Positions 17,482-26,547 of a stretch of DNA of 64,000 nucleotides are shown one piece after another. Numbering within the stretch: position 1 is the stretch's first letter; each line of letters starts with the position of its first letter. The translations under genes and the position numbers were made by a program. The notes under the pieces are model-generated. The model searched no databases. It was not told the DNA's origin and was given only the letters and a program-made list of their open reading frames with translations. Source of the DNA: UBA1381 sp964399965 (GTDB lineage: Bacteria; Bacillota; Clostridia; UBA1381); contig CAYNRX010000001.1 of NCBI GenBank assembly GCA_964399965.1, positions 124,001 through 188,000 on the forward strand. Reading direction: 5' to 3'.

Positions 17482-18093
17482 ATGAATGCACGACACGAAA
17501 AAAAACGCAAAGGACGGCCATATCTTTTGCTGCTGCCGGTGATCGCTGCTCTGGCAGCGCTTATGGCCGTATATTATATAACGTCTCCCCGACAGGATAT
17601 TGAGCAAACTATACCTATGTATTACCAATTTGACTCCCGCTGGGCTTCCCACCCTTACGGAGAAGGCACAGTAGGTTTTGACGGCTGCGGCCCTACCTGC
17701 GTAGCCATGGTCGCCGCAGGTCTTCAATCAGACGATACCATTACACCCGATATTGTGGCCGATTTCGCAGCCGAAAACGGCTATATCGCAGACGGAGCTA
17801 CTCTGTGGACTTTTATGGAAGAAGGATGTGAAGAGTTCGGTATAAAATCAAAAGAGCTGCCACTTTCTGAATCTATGATACGAGATTATCTAAACGACGG
17901 CCACCCGATAATATGCAGCGTGCGTCCCGGAGATTTTACAGTCAGCGGCCATTTCATAGTGCTCACCGGCCTTGATGAAAACGGCGATCTGATAATAAAC
18001 GATCCCAACAGCCGGGAAAATTCCAAAAAGCATTGGGATATCGGCCGGGTCATGGATCAGATAAAAAACCTGTGGGCTTTCTCTAAAAAATAA
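17482..18093 (+). CDS. Membrane-anchored C39-like cysteine peptidase
   Basis: 203 residues from ATG 17482 with AAAGGCGGA upstream. After a basic N-terminus there is one TM helix (about 13-34), so the rest should be extracellular. The Peptidase_C39_2 pattern is clear: YYQFDSRWASHPYG, then the cysteine motif GFDGCGPTCVAMV (likely nucleophile Cys73), His157 in SGHFIVLTG and Asp174 in INDPNS. Proteins of this type in clostridia are common and mostly uncharacterised; there is no ABC exporter or bacteriocin gene nearby, so leader-peptide processing is not supported. Monocistronic. Confidence 0.82.
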   Translation: MNARHEKKRKGRPYLLLLPVIAALAALMAVYYITSPRQDIEQTIPMYYQFDSRWASHPYGEGTVGFDGCGPTCVAMVAAGLQSDDTITPDIVADFAAENGYIADGATLWTFMEEGCEEFGIKSKELPLSESMIRDYLNDGHPIICSVRPGDFTVSGHFIVLTGLDENGDLIINDPNSRENSKKHWDIGRVMDQIKNLWAFSKK

Positions 18094-18100
18094 CTGCAAA

Positions 18101-18197
18101 AGGGTTTTACAATTGACTGATAACTATATCGCAGCCTTGCCGCCACTTGGCAGGCTGCGCTTTTTTTGGAGCAAAAAACAGCATTTTGTAAAACCCT
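18101..18197. repeat. 12-bp inverted repeat flanking a terminator
   Basis: AGGGTTTTACAA (18101-18112) and its exact reverse complement (18186-18197) bracket the hairpin at 18131-18158. The whole unit can fold as a long cruciform and could be a small palindromic element. Confidence 0.55.
18131..18167 (+). terminator. Terminator after the C39-like peptidase gene
   Basis: GCAGCC-T-TGCC pairs with GGCA-GGCTGC and is followed, after GC, by seven T. Confidence 0.9.
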
Positions 18198-18297
18198 GTC
18201 ACACCGTTTTATGTACTATCTGTTAATTTGTAAATTTTTTTTAACAATCGCAGATTTCCCTTGATTTTTCATTTTCTTTTCTATAAAATATAAATTG

Positions 18298-18327
18298 TTG
18301 AAGCAATGATATCATATTTTTTACAAT
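18298..18327 (+). promoter_or_regulatory. Promoter of the SSB-like gene
   Basis: TTGAAG (18298-18303), 18 nt, TACAAT (18322-18327), followed by AGGAGG before the ATG at 18376. Confidence 0.55.
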
Positions 18328-18375
18328 AAATGAATAAAATGAAAAGAAACTTTCATCTTCAAGGAGGACTATAGA

Positions 18376-19011
18376 ATGGAATACCAAAGCAACAATGAAG
18401 CCGTTATAACCGGGACAATGGAAACTGATTTCGTATTCAGCCACGAGATATGCGGTGAAAAGTTCTATACTTTCACATTGCAAATACCGCGCCTGTCGGA
18501 GACGTTTGACCACATTTGCGTGACCGTATCGGAAAGACTTTTGGACGAGGATTACAATATCGGGGATAAGGTAGATATCCACGGGCAGTTCCGCTCCTAC
18601 AACACCATGGAGGATGGAAAGAACCATCTGCTCCTGACCGCTTTTGCCAAGGATATCGCCCGCTGCGGGGACGATACACCGTTTCAGAATTCGCTCTATT
18701 TAAACGGCTTTATCTGCACGCAGCCGGTCTACAGGACGACGCCATTCGGCCGCGAGATCACCGACCTTTTGCTGGCGGTAAACCGCAGCTACAAAAAATC
18801 CGACTACATACCCATAATCGCCTGGGGACGCAATGCCCGCTATGCCCGCTATTTCAACGTCGGCGACAACATCAAGGTCTGGGGCCGTATACAGTCCAGG
18901 ACGTACCAGAAACGGCTGTCGGAGGACGAGGTGGTAACTAAAACAGCCTATGAGGTCTCAATAAACCGCCTTGAGCGCGTGGAGCCGGAAGCGGACGAGA
19001 ATGAGGAATAA
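18376..19011 (+). CDS. SSB-like protein with two OB folds
   Basis: 211 residues; AAGGAGG precedes the ATG. The N-terminal half (about 5-100) and the C-terminal half (about 105-200) each look like an OB fold. The second is the more SSB-like: LYLNGFICTQPVYRTTPFGREI, LLLAVNRSYKKSDYIPIIAWG, FNVGDNIKVWGRIQSRTYQKR and a closing KTAYEVSI. The acidic tail ends DENEE, not the DDxPF tail of housekeeping SSB, so it probably lacks the usual partner-docking tip. Likely an accessory ssDNA-binding protein; holA, a replication gene, follows. Confidence 0.72.
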   Translation: MEYQSNNEAVITGTMETDFVFSHEICGEKFYTFTLQIPRLSETFDHICVTVSERLLDEDYNIGDKVDIHGQFRSYNTMEDGKNHLLLTAFAKDIARCGDDTPFQNSLYLNGFICTQPVYRTTPFGREITDLLLAVNRSYKKSDYIPIIAWGRNARYARYFNVGDNIKVWGRIQSRTYQKRLSEDEVVTKTAYEVSINRLERVEPEADENEE

Positions 19012-19029
19012 AAAGCTGCGATTCACATC

Positions 19030-19058
19030 TTGACAAATGCGTCGAAAAATAGTACAAT
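19030..19058 (+). promoter_or_regulatory. holA promoter
   Basis: TTGACA (19030-19035), 17 nt, TACAAT (19053-19058). Transcription would start near 19065, inside the left arm of the following terminator-like stem. Confidence 0.8.
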
Positions 19059-19060
19059 AA

Positions 19061-19116
19061 AACCGTTCCGAAAAAACTGCGGGAGCCTTTCCCGTGCTTT
19101 TGCGGACGGTTTTTTC
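19061..19116 (+). terminator. Terminator-like stem between the SSB-like gene and holA
   Basis: AACCGTTCCG (19061-19070) pairs with CGGACGGTT (19103-19111) around an inner CGGGA-CCCG hairpin and ends in six T. It can end transcripts from the SSB-like gene. RNAs starting at the holA promoter would lack part of the left arm. Confidence 0.65.
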
Positions 19117-19138
19117 CTTGAAAGAAAGGAGCCTTCCA

Positions 19139-20167
19139 ATGGCCGGCAAGAATGACGCCCTTATCACCTTAAAAAAACAAATTAAGGAAAACAGTCTCAT
19201 CAGGCTGTACCTGCTCTTTGGCGAAGAGCAAACCATGCGGGAAAACTATGTGCAGCGCATCGCCGATGCAGTGCCTGACGGCGGATTTCCGGATTTTAAC
19301 CGCCTGGTCTTAAAGGAGAGCTTCACTCTCGACGAATTGGGCGACGCTATAGAGGGTGTTCCTATGATGGCGGAAAAAAAGCTGGTGCTGGTGAAGGACA
19401 GCGGTTTTTTTAAGACCAAACAAAAGCCGGGAGAGCTTTCCACCGAAGATATACGCAGCTTTTTCGATGACGTCCTGCCCAAGCTCACAGATGACACGGT
19501 ACTCGTATTCGATGAAGAAGAGGTAGACAAACGATCGTTCCTGTACAAGGCTATCGCCAAACGCGGGCTGGCCGTGGAATTTTCCTATCTTAAGGAATAC
19601 GATATGATAGATCACATAATGCGGACGGTAAGAAAGCGAAAAAAACGCATAGATAAAACTAATGCGGCCTATCTGGCAAATATCAGCGCCAAAGGTCTTG
19701 ATCAGATAAACAACGAGCTGGAAAAATTGTGCGCCTACTGCGGCGAAGAGATAACTAAAACGGATATCGACCGGCTGGTATCGCGCTCGGCGGAGCTGAG
19801 AATATTCGATCTCACGGACGCAATGACAGAAAAAAACGTCCCCAAAACACTTTCCATACTCGAAGACCTTCGGCATGAATCGGCTTTCGGTCTTTTGTAT
19901 ATGGTATTCTCCGCTTTCGAGAAAATACTTCACGCAAGGCTTCTTCTCGATTCCGGCGCTCCATATCAGCAGGTACTTGAAGAGGTGGCGGCCAATAGAT
20001 TTACCGCCAGAAAATACACTGACAGCGCAAAACGATTTACACTTGACTTTCTCCTCGACACGGTGGCCGAGATACCATTGGTCGATCTTTCGATAAAACA
20101 GGGGATCCTTGGTGAATGGGACGCCCTGGAACAATTTGTGCTCAAAAGACTTTCACAGATAAATTGA
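19139..20167 (+). CDS. holA: DNA polymerase III delta subunit
   Basis: 342 residues from ATG 19139, 8 nt after GAAAGGA. The delta subunit opens the beta clamp as part of the clamp loader. The family pattern is present: LYLLFGEEQTMRENYVQRI at the N-terminus, LVLVKDSGFF, a LVFDEEEVDKRSFLYKAIAKRG strand and the LDQINNELEKLCAY helix, then a collar domain that includes LSILEDL and ends DALEQFVLKRL. As usual for delta there is no working Walker A motif. The start of the zinc-ribbon gene is 24 nt downstream. Confidence 0.9.
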   Translation: MAGKNDALITLKKQIKENSLIRLYLLFGEEQTMRENYVQRIADAVPDGGFPDFNRLVLKESFTLDELGDAIEGVPMMAEKKLVLVKDSGFFKTKQKPGELSTEDIRSFFDDVLPKLTDDTVLVFDEEEVDKRSFLYKAIAKRGLAVEFSYLKEYDMIDHIMRTVRKRKKRIDKTNAAYLANISAKGLDQINNELEKLCAYCGEEITKTDIDRLVSRSAELRIFDLTDAMTEKNVPKTLSILEDLRHESAFGLLYMVFSAFEKILHARLLLDSGAPYQQVLEEVAANRFTARKYTDSAKRFTLDFLLDTVAEIPLVDLSIKQGILGEWDALEQFVLKRLSQIN

Positions 20168-20190
20168 TCTATAATAGATGGGATGATAAG

Positions 20191-20982
20191 ATGTACTGCA
20201 AAAATTGCGGAAGAAAATTAAAAGACGGGCTTCGCTTCTGCGACTACTGCGGGGCTTCAATACGGCAGAGCCAGCCCTCAAATAAAAATGTCCTCAAGGA
20301 TCAGACAGCGGCCCGCATAAGACAGCGCGGGCAGCGCGCCGAGCTGGAGGAGCGTATGCGCGAGCGGAAGAGACGCCGTCGCCGCAAGCGGTCGCCGTTG
20401 TTTATAATAATAGCGGCCTCTCTCTGCGCTGCTGTTGTCTGCGGCATAGCAGCTTATTTTTATATGCTCTATACATCGGACAACTCCTGGCAGAACTCTG
20501 ACGGTTCTGTGCAGCTAAATTCGTCGCCCTCACCGCAGCCCACCCCAACGGCTGTGCCTTCATCATCGCAAAGCCCTCTGCCTCAGGAGCTTACGCTTTT
20601 TACGGACAGCGAATATAACGCACAGTATGTATATCCGGCGTCCTTCGTAACCGATACCTTCCAGACCTCGGTAAAATTTGCCGCAGCTGATTCCTCCGGC
20701 GACGGGCGCATCAGTGTGACGGTAGAAAACACCTCCTCCACAGCTGTGGATCTGCTCAAAGAATACGTAGCCTCCGCCGGCGGCGAGCTCATATTTAACC
20801 GCGCCGACAACGAAAGCTATTCCGTATATTCCAAAAGCGGTGAAACATACCGTTTCCGCAAGGGACTGGTAAGAAACGGCACGCTTTTGATATACGATTT
20901 TGAGTTTTCGCAGAACTCACCGACATATCAAACTTACAGCGGATACGTGGAGTATATGGACGAATATATAGACTGGCTGTAG
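20191..20982 (+). CDS. Zinc-ribbon single-TM protein of unknown function
   Basis: 263 residues from ATG 20191. The N-terminal cytoplasmic zinc ribbon is MYCKNCGRKL...FCDYCGAS (CxxC twice). A very basic segment (RMRERKRRRRRKRS) precedes one TM helix at about 68-92. A Ser/Pro-rich linker and an extracellular domain of about 120 residues complete the chain; its content (TLFTDSEYNAQYVYPASF, DGRISVTVENTS) looks like a secreted beta domain I cannot name. This zinc-ribbon/TM design is widespread in clostridia. Downstream of holA in the same transcript; a strong terminator follows. Confidence 0.7.
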   Translation: MYCKNCGRKLKDGLRFCDYCGASIRQSQPSNKNVLKDQTAARIRQRGQRAELEERMRERKRRRRRKRSPLFIIIAASLCAAVVCGIAAYFYMLYTSDNSWQNSDGSVQLNSSPSPQPTPTAVPSSSQSPLPQELTLFTDSEYNAQYVYPASFVTDTFQTSVKFAAADSSGDGRISVTVENTSSTAVDLLKEYVASAGGELIFNRADNESYSVYSKSGETYRFRKGLVRNGTLLIYDFEFSQNSPTYQTYSGYVEYMDEYIDWL

Positions 20983-21015
20983 AAAAAAGCAGGCTTTTCA
21001 AAGGCCTGCTTTTTT
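20983..21015 (+). terminator. Terminator after the zinc-ribbon gene
   Basis: AAAAAAGCAGGC and GCCTGCTTTTTT form a perfect 12-bp stem with a 9-nt loop, starting right after the stop. Confidence 0.93.
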
Positions 21016-21284
21016 ACTGTCCTTTTTATAAAAAACAGAGCCATCGCATATAATACACGACAGCCCATGTCTATAGCTATTGACTCTACCTTATCCTACA
21101 TTATTATTATACGATATCTTCCGGCATAAATCAATATTTATTGCAAAGTTGTCCCGAAAAATTAACATTATTGCAATCTTCTCTATATCCCGCAGTATTT
21201 TTCATAAAAGCAAACATATCTTCGCGATTTTTTTGTATATTCTCATGAATTGTACAAATTTTCGCAGCATGAGCGCATTTGTGA

Positions 21285-21313
21285 TTGATTTTTTAGTCAG
21301 ACAGTGGTATAAT
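21285..21313 (+). promoter_or_regulatory. uvrB promoter
   Basis: TTGATT (21285-21290), 17 nt, TATAAT (21308-21313), 33 nt before the start. Confidence 0.78.
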
Positions 21314-21345
21314 AAAGGGACAAACAAGAAAGGGGACGAGGGGCT

Positions 21346-23316
21346 ATGTCTGAAAAATCTTTTGAGCTCGTATCAGAGTTCAAGCCTACAGGAGATCAGC
21401 CGCAGGCGATCGATGCACTGGTGGCAGGTATAGAGCGCGGCGACCGGTTCCAGACGCTGATGGGCGTTACCGGCTCGGGCAAGACCTTTACGATGGCCAA
21501 CGTAATAGCCAGGGTCAACAAACCAACTATAGTTCTTGCCCACAACAAAACTCTGGCTGCCCAGCTATGCAGCGAATTTAAGGAATTTTTTCCGAATAAC
21601 GCCGTTGAGTTTTTCGTTTCCTATTACGACTACTACCAGCCGGAGGCCTATATCCCCCAGACGGATACATTTATCGAAAAGGATTCGGCAATAAACGATG
21701 AGATAGACAAGCTGCGCCACAGCGCGACATTTGCCCTTTTCGAGCGGCGCGATGTTATTATCGTATCCAGCGTGTCCTGCATCTACGGGCTCGGCGATCC
21801 GGAGGATTACAAAAACCTGATGATCTCCCTGCGTGTGGGCATGGTCAAGGATCGCGACGAGCTTCTGCGCAAGCTGGTCGATATTCAGTACGAACGCAAC
21901 GACATCAACTTCGTCCGCAACAAGTTTCGCGTACGCGGAGACTGCGTGGAGATCTTTCCCTCCAACAACGGTGAAAATGCTATACGTGTGGAATTTTTCG
22001 GCGATGAGATAGAACGTATCTGCGAGGTAAATGTTGTGACCGGGGAGATAATCGGCACACGCAACCACGTTGTGATATCGCCGGCTTCACACTACGTTAC
22101 GACCAATGAAAAGCTGCTTGTAGCTATAGCAGAGATAGAAAAGGAGCTTGACGAGCGTATCCGCTATTTCAGGGAACGCGACATGCTCTTGGAGGCTCAG
22201 CGTATCCAGCAGCGGACGGAATACGATATGGAAATGCTGCGTGAGATAGGCTTCTGCCAGGGTATAGAAAACTATTCCCGGGTAATAAGCGGACGTGCTC
22301 CCGGCAGCGCGCCTTATACGCTGCTTGACTATATGCCCGAGGATTACCTGATGTTCATAGACGAATCGCACGTTACCGTGTCGCAAGTGCGCGGGATGTA
22401 CAACGGCGACCGGGCGCGCAAGGAAACGCTTATCCAATACGGCTTCCGCCTGCCCTCGGCCTTTGATAACCGTCCCTTGAAATTCGACGAGTTTGAGCAG
22501 CGGCTCAACCAGGTAATATTCACCTCCGCCACTCCCGCCGCCTATGAAAAGGAGCATTCCACGCAAATAGTGGAACAGGTCATACGGCCGACAGGACTTC
22601 TGGATCCGAAAATATCGGTACGCCCAACAGAACACCAGATAGACGATCTGATAGGCGAGATAAACGAACGTGCCGAAAAAGGCGCCCGCGTGCTCGTCAC
22701 TACACTGACGAAAAAAATGGCGGAGAATCTCACCGATTATCTGCGCAGCTCCGGTATAAAAGTCAGGTATATGCACTCGGAAATAAAGACCATAGAGCGC
22801 ACAGAGATAATCCGCGATCTGCGTATGGGTGAATTTGATGTTCTCGTAGGTATAAACCTCCTGCGGGAGGGTCTTGACATACCGGAGGTATCACTGGTAG
22901 CGATACTTGACGCTGACAAGGAGGGCTTTTTACGCAGCGAGATGTCGCTTATCCAGACGATCGGCCGGGCGGCCAGAAACGCCGACGGCGAGGTGATAAT
23001 GTATGCCGATACCGTTACCGGCTCCATGCAGCGCGCTATCGATGAAACGCAGCGCCGCCGCCGGATACAAGACGATTACAACAAGGCGCACAACATCACG
23101 CCGCAGACGATAAAGAAAGATATCCGCGCGATAATCGAATCTATGACTCCCGCCGAAAATGCCGGGGCTCCGGATATGGACGATATTGCAGAACGCATCG
23201 AGGATCTCAAGGCCGAAATGTTCACCGCGGCGGAAAATCTTGAATTTGAACGTGCAGCCGAGCTGCGTGATATGATAAAGAAATTGCAGAAGACTATAAA
23301 GAAAGGCTCCAGGTGA
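21346..23316 (+). CDS. uvrB: UvrABC excinuclease subunit B
   Basis: 656 residues. UvrB verifies damage passed on by UvrA and positions UvrC. Walker A (GVTGSGKTF), the beta-hairpin region (YYDYYQPEAYIPQTDTFIEKD), the DESH box (MFIDESHVTV), helicase motifs V and VI (GINLLREGLDIPEVSL, QTIGRAARN) and a C-terminal UVR motif (LEFERAAELRDMIKKLQ) are complete. It is preceded by AAGGGGACGAGGGG. First gene of uvrB, a small gene, uvrA, feoA, feoB. Confidence 0.98.
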   Translation: MSEKSFELVSEFKPTGDQPQAIDALVAGIERGDRFQTLMGVTGSGKTFTMANVIARVNKPTIVLAHNKTLAAQLCSEFKEFFPNNAVEFFVSYYDYYQPEAYIPQTDTFIEKDSAINDEIDKLRHSATFALFERRDVIIVSSVSCIYGLGDPEDYKNLMISLRVGMVKDRDELLRKLVDIQYERNDINFVRNKFRVRGDCVEIFPSNNGENAIRVEFFGDEIERICEVNVVTGEIIGTRNHVVISPASHYVTTNEKLLVAIAEIEKELDERIRYFRERDMLLEAQRIQQRTEYDMEMLREIGFCQGIENYSRVISGRAPGSAPYTLLDYMPEDYLMFIDESHVTVSQVRGMYNGDRARKETLIQYGFRLPSAFDNRPLKFDEFEQRLNQVIFTSATPAAYEKEHSTQIVEQVIRPTGLLDPKISVRPTEHQIDDLIGEINERAEKGARVLVTTLTKKMAENLTDYLRSSGIKVRYMHSEIKTIERTEIIRDLRMGEFDVLVGINLLREGLDIPEVSLVAILDADKEGFLRSEMSLIQTIGRAARNADGEVIMYADTVTGSMQRAIDETQRRRRIQDDYNKAHNITPQTIKKDIRAIIESMTPAENAGAPDMDDIAERIEDLKAEMFTAAENLEFERAAELRDMIKKLQKTIKKGSR

Positions 23317-23320
23317 TGAA

Positions 23321-23701
23321 ATGACCCAGGAAAAAATAAACGAAGCCGCCAAAATGCTGGCCGAAAATATCCTTACTCCGGTGATATATGTGTGTGAACA
23401 GCAGGACAGGGTTGAATTTATCTGTTTTTGCGACCGGTCGCTTGACATGGAGGAGCTGGCAGAAACGGAAAAACTGCTGGCCGATTTTCTCGGCTGCCCG
23501 GCCGAGATCGCCGATATCCGCGAGTTCAGCGAATCAGACAGGCTCGATATAATACAGTCGGCTACGCTTGTGCATTCGCATTCGCCGGAGGTAAGGCAGA
23601 TGTTTGAAATGTCACTGGCTGCCGATCTTCAAAAAGCTATGGAGGAACGTACATGGATACTTGAGCGGTCGCAGAAATGCTGCTCGCTCCTGCTGCAATA
23701 A
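23321..23701 (+). CDS. Small protein resembling a nucleotidyltransferase-fold remnant
   Basis: 126 residues, starting 4 nt after the uvrB stop and ending 14 nt before uvrA. I do not recognise a named family with certainty. The segment LLADFLGCPAEIADIREFSESDRLDIIQSATLVHS resembles the C-terminal part of MNT-type nucleotidyltransferase domains (a VDLVDL strand, then a helix and an LLY-like strand). The catalytic GSxxxG and DxD residues that should come before it are missing, so it would not be an active transferase. The rest is helical with a CCSLLLQ end. Its place inside uvrBA suggests a link to repair or simply an operon passenger. Confidence 0.55.
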   Translation: MTQEKINEAAKMLAENILTPVIYVCEQQDRVEFICFCDRSLDMEELAETEKLLADFLGCPAEIADIREFSESDRLDIIQSATLVHSHSPEVRQMFEMSLAADLQKAMEERTWILERSQKCCSLLLQ

Positions 23702-23715
23702 ACACGAGGTGAAAT

Positions 23716-26547
23716 ATGGCTCAGGAAATAAAAATAAAAGGCGCAAGAGAGCATAATCTGAAAAATATAGATCTCACCATACCGCGCGACAAGCTGGTGG
23801 TTCTAACAGGGCTTTCCGGCTCCGGAAAATCCTCGCTGGCCTTTGATACCATTTACGCCGAGGGTCAAAGACGGTACGTGGAATCTCTTTCCTCATACGC
23901 CCGCCAATTCCTCGGGCAGATGGAAAAGCCGGACGTGGATTATATCGAGGGGCTTTCCCCGGCGATAAGCATTGACCAGAAAACTACCTCCAAAAATCCG
24001 CGCTCGACCGTGGGAACGGTGACGGAGATATACGACTATCTCCGTCTTTTATACGCCCGTATAGGCATACCCCACTGTCCCAAATGCGGCAAGGAGATAT
24101 CAAAACAGACAATAGACCAGATCGTAGACCGCGTACTCTCGCTTGAGGAGGGCACACGCATACAGGTTCTCGCTCCGGTAGTGCGCGGCAAAAAGGGTGA
24201 GCATAAAAAGATACTGGAGGATGCCCGCAAAAACGGATACGTACGCGTCAAGGTGGACGGCGAGATGCGTGAGCTGAGTGAGGATATCACGCTTAAGAAA
24301 ACATTCAAGCATAATATAGAAATAGTTATCGATAGGCTAATCATCCGTGACAGCATACTAAAGCGTCTTACCGATTCAATAGAGACCGCGTTTGCCCTCA
24401 CAGGAGACTATGCTATGGTAGAGGTCATTGGCGGCGAGACAATGAACTTCAGCCAAAATTACGCTTGTGATGACTGCGGCATCAGCCTGCAGGAGCTTGC
24501 CCCGCGTATGTTTTCATTTAATAATCCCTATGGAGCCTGTCCGCTGTGCGACGGTCTGGGATCACTTTCCAAGATAGATCCCCAGCTGGTCATAGCAGAT
24601 GAAAATCTGCCGCTTTTAAAGGGCGCGATCTACGGCCCCGGCTTTGCTGCGCCGGAGATCGAGGACAGCATGGTGCATATGTATTACGTATCGCTGATGA
24701 AGCATTACGGGATAGATTTTGACACCCCGTTCAAGGATCTGCCGGAGGATTTCAAACACAAGGTTCTCTTCGGGACCGGCGAGGAAAAAATAAAGATGGA
24801 ATACAGCCGCGACGGCTCCTCCCGCTCGTACTACGCCCCATTTGAGGGTGTTGTTACCACGATGGAGCGGCGGTATCACGAGACAAATTCCAGTTACGCC
24901 AAATGGGAGCTGGAAAAATACATCAACGTGATAAAATGCTACAAATGCAAGGGCGCACGTCTTAACGATGAGGTTCTGGCCGTAACGATAAACGGGCTTA
25001 ATATCTATGAGCTTACGCAGCTGCCAATACGCAAGGAAATGGAATTTATCGACAATCTCCAGCTTACCGACCGCCAGCTTATGATAGCCTCGCAGGTCAT
25101 AAAAGAGATAAAGGCACGGCTGCAATTCCTGCTTGATGTAGGCCTTGATTACCTATCATTGTCACGCTCCTCAGGCACGCTCTCAGGAGGCGAAGCGCAA
25201 AGGATCAGGCTTGCTACGCAGATAGGTTCCGGCCTTACGGGGGTATTGTATATCCTTGATGAGCCGAGCATCGGCCTTCATCAGCGCGACAACGACCGCC
25301 TTATCGGCACGCTCAAGCATTTGCGCGATCTTGGCAACACGGTTATCGTTGTCGAGCACGATACCGATACCATGTGCGCCGCCGACCATATCGTGGACAT
25401 CGGCCCCGGAGCCGGTATCCACGGCGGCTATGTGGTAGGCCAGGGGACTGTGGCCGACCTTATAAAAAGTCCTGATTCCATGACCGGTAAATATTTGAGC
25501 GGAGAGCTGAAGATAGAGGTCCCAGCCGTTCGCAGGAAACCGACCGGCTGGATAGAGGTCAAGGGCGCGCGGGAGAACAACCTGAAAAACATCAACGTGA
25601 AATTCCCGCTCGGTGTTATCACCTGCGTGACCGGCGTATCAGGATCAGGCAAATCATCGCTGGTGAACGAAATACTATACAAGCAATTAGCGCATGACCT
25701 AAACCGCGCCCGTATCCGGGGCGGCGCACATAAGGCCATTGTCGGCAAGGAGCAGCTTGATAAGATAATTGATATCAACCAATCGCCGATAGGCCGCACT
25801 CCGCGCTCCAACCCTGCCACCTACACTAATGTGTTCAACGACATCCGCGAGTTGTTCGCCTCTACCGCAGACGCCAAGGCGCGCGGCTACAAGAGCGGAC
25901 GGTTCAGCTTCAATGTCAAAGGCGGACGCTGCGAAGCCTGTGCCGGAGACGGTATCGTAAAGATAGAAATGCACTTTTTGGCCGACATCTTCGTTCCCTG
26001 CGAGGTCTGCAAGGGCAAACGGTACAACCGGGAGACCCTGGAGGTCAAATATAAGGGCAAAAATATCTACGAGGTCCTTGATATGACCGTGGACGAGGCT
26101 GTGGAATTTTTTGCGGCCATCCCCAAAATAAAACGCAAGCTGGAAACACTCCAGGACGTCGGCCTCGGCTATATTAAACTCGGCCAAAGCTCTACCACAC
26201 TCTCCGGCGGAGAAGCGCAGAGAGTAAAGCTGGCTACGGAGCTTTCCCGCCGCGGTACCGGGCGGACGATATATATACTCGATGAGCCGACAACAGGGCT
26301 TCACACCGCCGATGTACACAAATTGGTGGACGTTTTGCAGCGGCTTGCCGAAGGCGGCAATACAGTCGTTGTTATCGAGCACAACCTTGACGTTATAAAA
26401 ACGGCCGACTACATCATCGATATGGGGCCTGAGGGCGGAGACAACGGCGGTACCGTTATCGCCCGCGGCACGCCGGAGGAAGTCGCCCGCTGCGAAAATT
26501 CCTATACAGGAATTTATCTTAAAAAATATCTGGGGGGATCGAATTGA
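23716..26547 (+). CDS. uvrA: UvrABC excinuclease subunit A
   Basis: 943 residues. UvrA is the damage-sensing ABC ATPase dimer. Two ATPase modules are seen: Walker A GLSGSGKSSLAF and GVSGSGKSSLVNE, signature SGTLSGGEAQRIRLA and SSTTLSGGEAQRVKLA, and Walker B ending ILDEPSIGLH and ILDEPTTGLH. Cysteine pairs at CPKCGKEI, CDDCG/CPLC/CYKC and CEACAGDGIVK/CEVCKGKRYN form the zinc modules. Standard length. Its TGA overlaps the TTG start of feoA, an unusual coupling of repair to iron uptake. Confidence 0.98.
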   Translation: MAQEIKIKGAREHNLKNIDLTIPRDKLVVLTGLSGSGKSSLAFDTIYAEGQRRYVESLSSYARQFLGQMEKPDVDYIEGLSPAISIDQKTTSKNPRSTVGTVTEIYDYLRLLYARIGIPHCPKCGKEISKQTIDQIVDRVLSLEEGTRIQVLAPVVRGKKGEHKKILEDARKNGYVRVKVDGEMRELSEDITLKKTFKHNIEIVIDRLIIRDSILKRLTDSIETAFALTGDYAMVEVIGGETMNFSQNYACDDCGISLQELAPRMFSFNNPYGACPLCDGLGSLSKIDPQLVIADENLPLLKGAIYGPGFAAPEIEDSMVHMYYVSLMKHYGIDFDTPFKDLPEDFKHKVLFGTGEEKIKMEYSRDGSSRSYYAPFEGVVTTMERRYHETNSSYAKWELEKYINVIKCYKCKGARLNDEVLAVTINGLNIYELTQLPIRKEMEFIDNLQLTDRQLMIASQVIKEIKARLQFLLDVGLDYLSLSRSSGTLSGGEAQRIRLATQIGSGLTGVLYILDEPSIGLHQRDNDRLIGTLKHLRDLGNTVIVVEHDTDTMCAADHIVDIGPGAGIHGGYVVGQGTVADLIKSPDSMTGKYLSGELKIEVPAVRRKPTGWIEVKGARENNLKNINVKFPLGVITCVTGVSGSGKSSLVNEILYKQLAHDLNRARIRGGAHKAIVGKEQLDKIIDINQSPIGRTPRSNPATYTNVFNDIRELFASTADAKARGYKSGRFSFNVKGGRCEACAGDGIVKIEMHFLADIFVPCEVCKGKRYNRETLEVKYKGKNIYEVLDMTVDEAVEFFAAIPKIKRKLETLQDVGLGYIKLGQSSTTLSGGEAQRVKLATELSRRGTGRTIYILDEPTTGLHTADVHKLVDVLQRLAEGGNTVVVIEHNLDVIKTADYIIDMGPEGGDNGGTVIARGTPEEVARCENSYTGIYLKKYLGGSN

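Larger units (their letters stand above)
20983..21345. other. Gap before uvrB
   Basis: A 363-nt gap with the terminator above and the uvrB promoter near its right end. The AT-rich middle (21040-21280) has no credible gene, and I did not find a convincing LexA/DinR box (CGAAC-N4-GTTCG). Confidence 0.7.

Noticed and set aside
21016..21345. LexA/DinR box before uvrB
   Set aside because: Only a poor partial match (CAAACATATCTTCG); no CGAAC-N4-GTTCG.
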